A DNA stretch of 64,000 nt, taken from a bacterium (GTDB taxonomy: Bacteria > Desulfobacterota > Deferrisomatia > Deferrisomatales > Deferrisomataceae). The position numbers and the translations under genes are program-made. The notes below the pieces were generated by a model. It was not told where the DNA came from. It did no database searches and worked only from the letters and a program-made list of their open reading frames with translations. Location: assembly GCA_027021615.1 (NCBI GenBank), contig JALUTY010000118.1, positions 17,821 to 81,820 on the forward strand, written 5' to 3'. Shown here piece by piece: positions 9,068 through 16,348 of the stretch (position 1 is its first letter; each line of letters starts with the position of its first letter).

Positions 9068-9278
9068 TTGGCGAAATGGGGGGGCGGACCGGAAAGGAGC
9101 CGGCTCGAAGCTTTAGCACGGTCCCTCGGCCTGGTGGGGCGGGTCCGGTGTCCTCGGCCGGATGCCCCACGAGGAGATGCCGGGGATCTACGCCGAGGCC
9201 GACGTGTTCCGCCTTGCCAGCCGGGCGGAGGGATGCCCCAACTTGGTGCTTGAGGCGCTGGCGGTGTCAAGACCGGTG
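9068..9278 (+). pseudogene. Frameshifted fragment of a GT4 glycosyltransferase
   Basis: Two reading frames together rebuild part of a GT4 donor domain: GPERSRLEALARSLGLVGRV in the frame of 9068, then, after a frame change between about 9140 and 9162, MPHEEMPGIYAEADVF and SRAEGCPNLVLEALAV from 9162. This is the usual order around the E-x7-E motif. Both ends are missing: the N-terminal domain is gone, and the 3' end runs into an IS21-type terminus. It is a dead remnant. Confidence 0.75.
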
Positions 9279-9282
9279 GAGT

Positions 9283-9443
9283 TTGTCACGTTTTCACCGA
9301 AATAAAATGTCACCTGTTCACCGACCTGGTTGTTCCTCTTGTGATCTGGTGTCTGGAGGCGGGTCCGGCTTCGGCGCCCGGCCCAGGAGGCTGGCCTTTC
9401 GCTTCTCGCGGAGCCGGTAGCTCTCGCCTTTGATTTTCAAAGT
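9283..9443 (-). mobile_element. IS21-family remnant: end repeats and 3' tip of istB
   Basis: On the minus strand, 9443-9318 encodes LKIKGESYRLREKRKASLL followed by a short tail and stop, matching the C-terminus of IstB helper ATPases. Between this stop and the dead glycosyltransferase lies a terminal region with repeated GTCAC and TTCACCG words (9285-9325), typical of IS21 ends. The rest of the element is absent. Confidence 0.55.
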
Positions 9444-9450
9444 GCCAGGT

Positions 9451-9725
9451 CATAATCCTTCGCCTTTAGGCGGAATTGCTTCAGCAGGTTTTTCTTTGTA
9501 GGGTTGGCGGACCCGGAAGGTGGTCCGCGATGTCAGAATATCGAAGAGGTGTGCACACGGTCCACGACATCAAGTATCACTTTGTGTGGGTGACGAAATA
9601 TCGATACAAGGTTCTCCGAGGAGAGATTGCCGAGCGCGCACGGGATATTATCCGTCAGATATGCATGGCGCGAGAGATCACGATACTGAAAGGGTATGTA
9701 AGCAAGGATCATGTCCACCTGTTCG
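9451..9725 (+). mobile_element. IS200/IS605-family remnant, left end
   Basis: The left end carries a small subterminal hairpin, CGCC-TTTA-GGCG (9461-9472), as expected for elements that move as single strands, followed by a truncated tnpA. The right part of the element is missing and is replaced by a dispersed repeat from about 9726. Confidence 0.65.
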
Positions 9726-9793
9726 GCGCCCCTCGTTGCTGCGCTTGCCCCGATCTGACGCACACTCGGCGGTTTCGCGACGAACGCTCATGA
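9530..9793 (+). pseudogene. tnpA: Truncated IS200/IS605 TnpA transposase
   Basis: The start MSEYRRGVHTVHDIKYHF and the metal-binding HUH motif in SKDHVHLF identify a Y1 transposase of the IS200/IS605 family. Only about 65 of the usual 130-150 residues remain, and the catalytic Tyr helix is lost. After HLFG the frame runs into a dispersed repeat that supplies about 20 foreign residues (CCACPDL, then FRDERS) and the stop codon. It cannot be functional. Confidence 0.8.
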
Positions 9794-9808
9794 ATCATAC
9801 GGGCTAGG
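9726..9808 (+). repeat. Dispersed repeat, copy B
   Basis: It begins GCCCCTCG-TTGCTGCGCTTGC, continues through CTCGGCGGTTTCGCGACG, and ends TCATGAATCATACGGGCTAG. The end matches the start of copy C (63866 onward, inverted) in 18 of 20 bases. It truncates the IS200-type transposase and lies 56 bases before the amidotransferase gene. Confidence 0.7.
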
Positions 9809-9863
9809 GCGTTCCGTTCGCGCGTCCACACGTCGCAGCGTCCTCGCCGACAACGGAGTTTCC

Positions 9864-11876
9864 ATGTGCGGCATCGCAGGTCTGTTCCACCGCAACGGCT
9901 CGCCCGTTGATCCCGACGTGCTGGTCCGGATGACCCGGACCCTGACCCACCGGGGGCCGGACGAGGAGGGGTACTTCGTCAACGGGCGTCCGCCCGTTGA
10001 CGCGCTGGGAGGCTTGGAGGCTGGGAAGCTAGGAAGCTCCAACCATTCACGGCTCACGATTCACGATTCACGAGCCCACGGCGCCCCGATCCGCGGCACC
10101 ATTGCCGCGGGCCGCGGCGACGTGGGCTTGGGGCACCGGCGGCTATCCATCATCGATCTGTCCTCCGGGCAACAGCCCCTCTCCAACGAGGACGGCACGG
10201 TATGGGTGGCGTTCAACGGCGAGATCTATAACTTCCAGTCCTTGAAGAAGGAGCTGGAGGCCCGCGGCCACCGGTTCCGCACCCACTCCGACACCGAGAC
10301 CATCGTGCACGCCTGGGAGGAGTGGGGCGAGGGCGCGGTGCAGCGGTTCCGGGGGATGTTTGCGATCGCCCTGTGGGACGAGCGAAAGCAGGTGCTGTGG
10401 CTCGTCCGGGACCGGGTGGGCAAAAAGCCGCTGTACTACCTGGTGGACGACGAGCGGCTGGTGTTCGGCTCGGAGATCAAGGCGATCTTGGAGGCTCCGG
10501 GGGTGGACCGGGACGTGGACCTGACCGCGCTGTCGGACTACCTGTCGCTTCTGTACGTGCCCTCGCCCAAGAGCATCTTCCGGTCGATCCGAAAGCTCCC
10601 CCCGGCCCACTATGCGGTGGTCACGGCCGACGCGTTCGAGGTCCGCCGGTACTGGGACCTTGCGTTCACGCCGTGCCACGACCTGCCCGAGGAGCGGATG
10701 ATGGAGGAGCTCCTGGGCATCCTGGACGAGGCGACCCGGCTTCGGATGATCAGCGACGTGCCGTTGGGGGCGTTCCTGTCGGGAGGCGTGGACTCCTCGG
10801 CCGTGGTGGCCCTGATGGCCCGGGCATCCGACGGCCGGCCGGTGCTCACGAACTCCATCTCGTTCAGCGTGGCCCAGTACAACGAGGCCGAGTACGCGCG
10901 GCGGGTGGCGGAGCTGTTTCGCACCGACCACCACGAGTTCCACGTGACCCCCGAGGCCATCCCGGTCATCGAGGAGCTGGCCTGGCACTACGACGAGCCG
11001 TTCGCGGACTCGTCGGCCGTGCCCACGTACTACGTGTCGCGCACCGCCCGGCAGAACGTCACGGTCTCCCTCTCCGGCGACGGCGGGGACGAGAACTTCG
11101 CCGGGTACCGGCGCTACTACATGGACGCCCGGGAGAACCTGGTGCGCAACCTGGTGCCCCGGCCCCTGCGAAGACCCGTGTTCGGCGGCCTGGGGAGGCT
11201 CTACCCCAAGGCGGACTACCTGCCCCAGATCTTCCGGGGCAAGGCCTTCATCTCGAACGTGGCCCGCGACCCGGAGGACGCGTACTTCTTTTCGGTGAGC
11301 GCCTTTTACGAGGACGCGAAACGCGCGCTGCTCAAGCCAGAGGTGCTGGAGGCCCTGGGCGGGTACGAGACCCGGGACCTGTTCTACGAGGTCTACCGCC
11401 GGGCCCCGGCCGAGGATCATCTATCCAGGATCCAGTACCTGGACATTCAGACCTACCTGTGCGGCGACATCCTCACCAAGGTGGACCGGGCCAGCATGGC
11501 GGTCTCGCTGGAGGTGCGCTGCCCGATCCTGGACCACGAGTTCATGGAGTACGTGGCCCGGATCCCTTCGCGCCTGAAGCTCGTGGGGCTCGACGGAAAG
11601 CACATCTTCAAGAAGGCCCTCAAGCGCCACCTGCCCGATGACATCCTGTACCGAAAGAAGATGGGGTTCGGGGTGCCGATCTTGGAGTGGCTGCGGGGCG
11701 AGCTCAAGGACTACGCCCGGGGCCTCATCCTGGACGGCGAGGCGAGCCGCCTGTACTTCCGCCCGGAACGGCTGGAGCGGATCTGGAGGGAGCACCAGCA
11801 AGGTCTGCGAAACTACGCCACCGAGCTGTGGATTGTGATGATGCTCAACTTGTGGGCTAGGAAGCTGGGAGGCTAG
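9864..11876 (+). CDS. asnB: Asparagine synthase-type amidotransferase, exosortase A-associated form
   Basis: Glutamine-hydrolysing amidotransferase of 670 residues. The N-terminal Ntn glutaminase starts MCGIAGLF with catalytic Cys2; HRRLSIIDLS, NGEIYNF and SDTETIVHAW are in place. The synthetase domain has the PP-loop LSGGVDSSAVVAL. LYVPSPKSIFRSIRKLPPAHY resembles the amidotransferases of exosortase A clusters, which modify surface glycans, rather than housekeeping AsnB. Oddity: residues about 39-84 are an in-frame insert coded by a hairpin plus octamer and heptamer arrays (9977-10073), placed between HRGPDEEGYF and DVGLGHRRLS, where relatives have only a few residues. The C-terminus and stop codon also fall within an octamer array. 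A GGAG lies before the ATG. Whether the insert still allows folding is unknown. Confidence 0.88.
   Translation: MCGIAGLFHRNGSPVDPDVLVRMTRTLTHRGPDEEGYFVNGRPPVDALGGLEAGKLGSSNHSRLTIHDSRAHGAPIRGTIAAGRGDVGLGHRRLSIIDLSSGQQPLSNEDGTVWVAFNGEIYNFQSLKKELEARGHRFRTHSDTETIVHAWEEWGEGAVQRFRGMFAIALWDERKQVLWLVRDRVGKKPLYYLVDDERLVFGSEIKAILEAPGVDRDVDLTALSDYLSLLYVPSPKSIFRSIRKLPPAHYAVVTADAFEVRRYWDLAFTPCHDLPEERMMEELLGILDEATRLRMISDVPLGAFLSGGVDSSAVVALMARASDGRPVLTNSISFSVAQYNEAEYARRVAELFRTDHHEFHVTPEAIPVIEELAWHYDEPFADSSAVPTYYVSRTARQNVTVSLSGDGGDENFAGYRRYYMDARENLVRNLVPRPLRRPVFGGLGRLYPKADYLPQIFRGKAFISNVARDPEDAYFFSVSAFYEDAKRALLKPEVLEALGGYETRDLFYEVYRRAPAEDHLSRIQYLDIQTYLCGDILTKVDRASMAVSLEVRCPILDHEFMEYVARIPSRLKLVGLDGKHIFKKALKRHLPDDILYRKKMGFGVPILEWLRGELKDYARGLILDGEASRLYFRPERLERIWREHQQGLRNYATELWIVMMLNLWARKLGG
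9977..10073 (+). repeat. Hairpin plus octamer and heptamer arrays inside the amidotransferase gene
   Basis: A perfect 12-base stem (CGTCAACGGGCG at 9977-9988 against 9991-10002, 2-base loop) is followed by octamers of the GCTGGGAR type (10005-10037) and by four ATTCACG-type heptamers (10044-10073). The same words fill intergenic gaps elsewhere in the window. Confidence 0.85.
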
Positions 11877-11896
11877 GAGGCTGGGAAGCTGGGAGG
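11862..11896 (+). repeat. Octamer array at the end of the amidotransferase gene
   Basis: GCTAGGAA, GCTGGGAG, GCTAGGAG, GCTGGGAA and GCTGGGAG in an 8-base period. One unit supplies the TAG stop of the amidotransferase, and the last unit (GGGAGG) is the ribosome-binding site of the next gene at 11905. Confidence 0.8.
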
Positions 11897-11904
11897 TCAA
11901 GGCG

Positions 11905-12278
11905 ATGGGGGAGGACCGGTGGAGGAATCTGGAGGTCCGGTTTGCGGATGACTTCGCGGCCGAGGTGTACGAAGCGACCCGGGGGTTCCCCCGGGAGGAG
12001 ATCTACGGCCTGACGGCACAGCTTCGGCGGGCCGTGCTTTCGGTCCCCACGAACCTCGTGGAAGGGTATTCCCGCAGGGCGACCGGGAACTGCGACATTT
12101 CGTGAACATCGCCTTGGGGTCTCTCGCCGAGGTCAAGTATCTGCTGCGTTTCGCCCGGAGGCTGGGGTACCTGCCGGAGGCGGCCCATGAGCCCCTGGCC
12201 GGCAAAGCCGAGACGCTCGGAAAGTGCCTCTGGCGCTTCTACAGAGCCATCGGAGGCCCCGATGGTGGGAAGGGGTAG
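11905..12278 (+). pseudogene. Frameshifted four-helix-bundle protein (23S rRNA-intervening-sequence family)
   Basis: The first frame, 11905-12105, gives VYEATRGFPREEIYGLTAQLRR, then SVPTNLVEGYSRR, the diagnostic core of the small four-helix-bundle (S23) family. After about 12080 homology passes to another frame: DRELRHFVNIALGSLAEV, then YLLRFARRLGYLP, ending at the TAG at 12276. A single-base shift explains this, so the gene is broken unless the frameshift is corrected or is a sequencing error. The biological role of the family is unclear. GGGAGGT 6 bases before the ATG comes from the octamer array. Confidence 0.8.
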
Positions 12279-12294
12279 GGGATGAGACCGTACA

Positions 12295-13602
12295 ATGCGG
12301 TTGCGAAAGTTAGGCTCTAGAAGACCAGTGAACTCGACTCGGCAGAGCCAGAATGGCACGATGAGGACAGGACAAGGCGGCCCTGTATCCGCCGGCACGG
12401 GTTTCGCTTTCCAGCCTCCCAGCCTCCCAGCTTCCCAGCCTCCCAGCCAGCGCGTGCACGTCGTGCACGTGCTGTACTCTTTCGGTACCGGTGGCCTCGA
12501 AAAGGGCATCGCCACGGTGGTGCGGCACGGGTCGGAGGGGTTTCGTCACTCCATCGTGTGTCTCACCGTGTCCGGGGCGTCGGAGCGGTTGCTGCCCCCC
12601 GGAACCGACGTGGTGGAGCTGAAAAAACCCCCTGGAAATTCTCTCCGTAGCATCATCAAGTTGAGGCGGATTCTGAAGGAGCTCCGGCCCGACGTGGTCC
12701 ACACGCGCAACTGGCCCGGCATGGACGGGATCATCGCGGCGCGGTTGGCCGGCATCCGCAACGTGGTGCACGGCGAGCACGGGTGGGGCATGGACGACCC
12801 CGACGGTCGAAGCCCCAAGCGGATGCGCATCCGGCGCCTGCTGACCCGCTGGGTGCGCGAGTACACCTGCGTGTCGCGGGCCATTGAGCGCTGGCTCGCG
12901 GAGGAGATCCGGGTCCGCCGTCCGGTGACCCAGATCTACAACGGGGTGGACACGGACACGTTCCGGCCCGGCACCGGCGAGCCTGTCCGGGCGGAGCTGG
13001 GGATTCCTGGCGACGCGCTCGTGGTCGGGATCGTGGGCCGATTGGACCCCATCAAGGACCACCCCACCCTGTTCCAGGCCTTCGACCGGCTGCGGGACAA
13101 GGTGCCCGACGCCCGACTCCTCGTGGTGGGCGACGGCCCGGAGCGGGCTCGGCTTGAATCCCTCGCAGGGGAGGGGGTGATCTTCCTGGGCGATCGGGCC
13201 GACGTGCCCGAGATCCTGCGGGCGCTGGACCTGTTCGTGCTTTCCTCCCGGAACGAGGGCGTCTCGAACACCATCCTCGAGGCCATGGCCACCGGACTGC
13301 CCGTGGTGGCCACCCGCGTCGGGGGGAACCCCGAACTGGTGAAGGACGGGCAGACCGGCACGCTGGTACCCACCGGCGACCCCGTGGCCCTGGCGCAGGC
13401 CCTGGCGGCCTACGCGGCTTCGCCCCAACGTCGCGTTGCCGGGGGCGCGACCGGCCGGACCTGGGCCGTGGAGCGGTTCTCGATCGCGGCCATGGTGCAG
13501 GGCTACGAAACGGTGTGGTCACGGGCCGGGGGGAGGGGGTCCATTGGAGGGTTGCGAAGCAGCCGGGATGCTAAGGAGAGAACGTGGGGGAGGACGGCGT
13601 GA
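12295..13602 (+). CDS. GT4 glycosyltransferase, exosortase/EpsH-associated sugar transferase type
   Basis: GT-B glycosyltransferase of up to 435 residues. Family similarity starts only at about 12451 (VHVVHVLYSFGTGGLEKGI). VVHTRNWPGMDG, HGEHGW, ITQIYNGVDTDTF-like and SSRNEGVSNTILEAMATG segments follow, resembling the sugar transferases associated with exosortase (PEP-CTERM/EpsH) systems. The start is unresolved: ATG 12295 and ATG 12361 lack a good ribosome-binding site, and GTG 12454 sits at the homology border. The 50 or so extra N-terminal residues include PPSLPASQPPSQ, translated from an octamer array (12408-12450), so they are probably not ancestral. Likely role: a cytoplasmic step of surface-glycan assembly. 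Confidence 0.82.
   Translation: MRLRKLGSRRPVNSTRQSQNGTMRTGQGGPVSAGTGFAFQPPSLPASQPPSQRVHVVHVLYSFGTGGLEKGIATVVRHGSEGFRHSIVCLTVSGASERLLPPGTDVVELKKPPGNSLRSIIKLRRILKELRPDVVHTRNWPGMDGIIAARLAGIRNVVHGEHGWGMDDPDGRSPKRMRIRRLLTRWVREYTCVSRAIERWLAEEIRVRRPVTQIYNGVDTDTFRPGTGEPVRAELGIPGDALVVGIVGRLDPIKDHPTLFQAFDRLRDKVPDARLLVVGDGPERARLESLAGEGVIFLGDRADVPEILRALDLFVLSSRNEGVSNTILEAMATGLPVVATRVGGNPELVKDGQTGTLVPTGDPVALAQALAAYAASPQRRVAGGATGRTWAVERFSIAAMVQGYETVWSRAGGRGSIGGLRSSRDAKERTWGRTA
12408..12450 (+). repeat. Octamer array at the start of a glycosyltransferase gene
   Basis: CTTTCCAG, CCTCCCAG, CCTCCCAG, CTTCCCAG, CCTCCCAG in an 8-base period. It is either the 5' leader or the first codons of the glycosyltransferase, depending on the true start. 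Confidence 0.8.
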
Positions 13603-15044
13603 GAATGGGGCGCTTTGTCAAGCGTTTCTTCGCGTTTTTTCACTGGTATCTGATGATTCTGGCGCTGGTCGCCCATCTCGTTGCGGGGGCGGCGATTGTG
13701 GCGGTGCTCGTTATCGGCCCGGCGCGTTCGATCCAGAAGGCCGGGGATGTCGCGAAAAAGGTCCGAGCGCTCGTGAAACACGAGCTGGAACGCCGGGAGA
13801 AGGAGCGGTTGGCCAGACTGCTGGGCAAGCCCAGCCCGGACGTCTTTCGATACCGCGAGCTTCCCGACGCCCGATCGGCCACTTTGGGATATGGCCGTGT
13901 GCTGCGGGTGGGGCCGGGTCAGGCGTTTGAGCGACCGAGCCAGGCGGCAAAGGCGGCGCGTGACGGCGACGTGATCGAGATTACAGGTGGTGACTATGGC
14001 GGGGACACCGCGATCTGGACGGCCAACGATCTCCTAATTCGAGGTGTGGGGGGCGTGGTGCGCCTGGACGCGAAGGGGGTACAACTGCCTCAGCACAAGG
14101 CGATCTGGATCGTCACGGGCAATAACGTGCGGATCGAGAACGTGGAGTTTGCCAACGCAAAGAGCCGCGATCGGAACGGGGCCGGGATCCGGGCCGAGGG
14201 CAAGGGGCTCCATATCGTTTCGTGCTTTTTTCACGACAACGAGTGCGGAGTCCTCACGAACAACGTGCCCGATGGGTGGCTTCGGATAGAGGACTCGGAG
14301 TTTGCCCGGAACGGGCACGCGTCGGGCCAGGCCCATCAGATTTACGTGGGTGCCATCGGCGAGTTCACATTGACGGGGAGCTACGTCCACGAAACGTTCG
14401 TGGGGTCTGCGGTGAAGACCCGCGCGCGACGGTCTTTCATAGCCGCAAACCGCATCGTGGACGAGGGAAGAGGCCGCAGCAACTATACGATTGACATCTC
14501 GAACGGAGGAGAGGCGTACGTGGTCGGCAACATCCTGCAGCAGGGCCCCGCGACGGAAAATTACACGCTTGTCACCTTCGCCCCGGAAGGGCTGCGTTGG
14601 AAACGTAATGTTTTGTTCGTTGCGCATAACACATTTGTGAACGACCGTAAAGGGGGAAACTTCATTCGGAACCATGCGAACGCGCCCGCGTACGCCATCA
14701 ACAATGTGTTTGCCGGGGAGGGAAGCCCTGCCCAGGGCCGGGTGCTGCTTGTCGGGAACCTTGTGGACCACGGCCGAGGGCTGTTCGGTGGATTCGACGA
14801 GACATTGGGTGGCGCCGGGGGAAGCGGCCGCAACCGCTACGCCAAGAGTGTTGGGTTTGTTGACAGGGAAGGGTTTGATTACCGCCTGACATCCGATTCT
14901 CCCGCGATCGACGCGGCAGTCCCCCTGCCCCCGGAGTTGAGTCGGACGGTGGGGTCCCTCTTGGAATATCGTCACCCGCTCCGGACCGCGGCGCGTCCCG
15001 TGATGGGAACCCCTGACGTGGGGGCGCTAGAGTTCCGACCATAG
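13584..15044 (+). CDS. Membrane-anchored right-handed beta-helix protein
   Basis: A protein of 486 residues with one N-terminal membrane helix (about 20-45: HWYLMILALVAHLVAGAA) and a short charged linker. A long right-handed parallel beta-helix follows, with repeating turns such as NNVRIENVEFANA, LHIVSCFFHDNECGV, LRIEDSEFARNG and FIAANRIVDEG. It ends with DYRLTSDSPAIDA and PDVGALEF, common in secreted polysaccharide-active or polysaccharide-binding beta-helix proteins. The GTG at 13584 has AAGGAG 5 bases upstream and overlaps the glycosyltransferase by 19 bases; ATG 13605 is an alternative. A lyase, epimerase or glycan-binding role in the periplasm is plausible, but no catalytic residues could be assigned. 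Confidence 0.82.
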   Translation: MGEDGVRMGRFVKRFFAFFHWYLMILALVAHLVAGAAIVAVLVIGPARSIQKAGDVAKKVRALVKHELERREKERLARLLGKPSPDVFRYRELPDARSATLGYGRVLRVGPGQAFERPSQAAKAARDGDVIEITGGDYGGDTAIWTANDLLIRGVGGVVRLDAKGVQLPQHKAIWIVTGNNVRIENVEFANAKSRDRNGAGIRAEGKGLHIVSCFFHDNECGVLTNNVPDGWLRIEDSEFARNGHASGQAHQIYVGAIGEFTLTGSYVHETFVGSAVKTRARRSFIAANRIVDEGRGRSNYTIDISNGGEAYVVGNILQQGPATENYTLVTFAPEGLRWKRNVLFVAHNTFVNDRKGGNFIRNHANAPAYAINNVFAGEGSPAQGRVLLVGNLVDHGRGLFGGFDETLGGAGGSGRNRYAKSVGFVDREGFDYRLTSDSPAIDAAVPLPPELSRTVGSLLEYRHPLRTAARPVMGTPDVGALEFRP

Positions 15045-15080
15045 GTTTTCACGAACGAGGACGGGACAGCGGGACGGTTA

Positions 15081-15323
15081 ATGCGGCTGGAGACGGCCAG
15101 GTACACCTTCGGCCTGGCCGCCCCCCTGGCCCCGTGGTGGCCGAGGGCCGGCCGGGGGTGGGCACGGCTCCCGGCCCCGCTGGGCCAGACCGCCCGGCTC
15201 CACGGGCTTCACGAATTTTTCTGCGCGGGCCGGCGCGATGTGCGCGCACTCGTGAGCCGCCACTCCGGGCCGCCTCCGGTCAAGTTTGAGGGGAGCCCGT
15301 CCGATCCGGGGGAGAAGCGGTGA
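15081..15323 (+). CDS. Possible small protein, unknown
   Basis: An 80-residue frame that fills the gap before the HPt gene and overlaps its start by 4 bases (GTGA), the same coupling seen elsewhere in the window. It is rich in Arg, Gly, Pro and Trp, has no recognisable domain and no strong ribosome-binding site. It may be a chance frame in GC-rich DNA. Confidence 0.3.
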   Translation: MRLETARYTFGLAAPLAPWWPRAGRGWARLPAPLGQTARLHGLHEFFCAGRRDVRALVSRHSGPPPVKFEGSPSDPGEKR

Positions 15324-15691
15324 GAGACGAAGGTGCAGCGCGGAGGAGCGGCGTGGACGACGGCGATGTGATCCTGGCCTGGGAGCAGGCATTGGACCGG
15401 GTGGGGGGCGACCGAGAGTTCCTGGAAGATCTCGTGGGATGCTTTCTGGTGGACTTGGAGGGGCACCTGGCAAACCTGCGGGGGGCGCCGGACCCCGATG
15501 GCCGTCGGGCCGCAGCCCACCGGATCAAGGGCGCGGCCCGAAACCTGGGAGCGCTGGCCCTGGCCGAGGCGTGCCGCCGTGCCGAGGCGTCGGGAGCGCC
15601 GGAGGATGTGGTCGCGGTGGAGCATGAGGCCCAACGCTTGGTTGCTCATTGGAAAACCCGTCAGGCCCCTGCAGGGTCGGGCAACCGGTAA
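15320..15691 (+). CDS. HPt (histidine phosphotransfer) domain protein
   Basis: A stand-alone HPt protein of 123 residues that would relay phosphoryl groups between a hybrid kinase and a response regulator. The segment RRAAAHRIKGAARNLGA near residues 60-76 contains the phospho-accepting His in the AHxxKG pattern, and upstream ALDRVGGDREFLEDLVGCFL is the usual first helix pair. The GTG start is inferred. Two receiver-only proteins follow within 1.2 kb and are natural partners; no histidine kinase is present nearby. Confidence 0.78.
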   Translation: MRDEGAARRSGVDDGDVILAWEQALDRVGGDREFLEDLVGCFLVDLEGHLANLRGAPDPDGRRAAAHRIKGAARNLGALALAEACRRAEASGAPEDVVAVEHEAQRLVAHWKTRQAPAGSGNR

Positions 15692-15987
15692 GGCCGTGAC
15701 GAGTGACGGGTGACGGCGGCGGGGCAGGGGGTTTCAGGAGACAGATTTCAGCGGACAGAAGACAGAAAACCCCGAAAAGCAGTTTGGGTTCCCGGGGGGG
15801 ATCCTCTCGGGGCACCGAAGAGCCTTCTCCCTGTCCACCGGCTTCTGAATTCTGGCCCCTAAAACCCATACCCCCCGGACCGTGAGGTGACGCCAAAAAG
15901 ACATGGTGATGCTTGGAACGCGTGGAAAGCAGGGAGGTTTCAAAGCCTCCCAGCCTCCCAGCTTCCCAGCCGAAGAAAGAGGAAACC
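15692..15987. repeat. Repeat mosaic with module M, copy 1
   Basis: No gene. In order it holds GTGACGG-type heptamers (15698-15717), GACAGAN heptamers (about 15736-15773), then module M at 15863-15951. The module ends in a GGGAGG/CCTCCC hairpin (15932-15951, 8-base loop) followed by CCTCCCAG octamers to about 15971. The GTG of the first receiver gene begins 17 bases later. Confidence 0.8.
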
Positions 15988-16347
15988 GTGAAGGTGCTGG
16001 TGGTGGACGACGATGCCGTATCCCGGAAGCTGCTGGCGAAGGTCTTCGCGGATCTGGGCTGCGAGGTGGACGTGGCCTCCGGCGGGCTCGAGGGCCTGGA
16101 GAAGGCCATTCTGGACCCTCCGGACCTGCTCGTCACCGACTGGGTCATGCCGGACATGGGAGGAGGGGACCTGATCCGGAGCCTGCGGGGGGCGGGGTTT
16201 GACCGCCCCATCTGGTTCGCCTGCCCCCGGGACGGGGAGGAGAACCTGACCGAAGGCCTCGACGCGGGCGCCCAGGCTCCGGTTCACAAGCCGTTCGACC
16301 GGGACGAGATCGCCGGCCTGCTGGCCGAGGTGGGGGGGGCGGGGTAA
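15988..16347 (+). CDS. Receiver-only response regulator
   Basis: CheY-like receiver of 119 residues. The GTG at 15988 follows AGAGGAAACC and starts MKVLVVDDDAVSRKLL, the normal beginning of a receiver; the open frame upstream is only repeat DNA. Acidic pocket DDD at 6-8, phospho-acceptor Asp in LLVTDWVMPDMGG, and the conserved Lys in HKPFDRDEI are present. There is no output domain, so it probably acts by binding a partner. Module M with its octamer array forms its leader. One base separates it from the next receiver gene. Confidence 0.85.
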   Translation: MKVLVVDDDAVSRKLLAKVFADLGCEVDVASGGLEGLEKAILDPPDLLVTDWVMPDMGGGDLIRSLRGAGFDRPIWFACPRDGEENLTEGLDAGAQAPVHKPFDRDEIAGLLAEVGGAG

Positions 16348-16348
16348 G

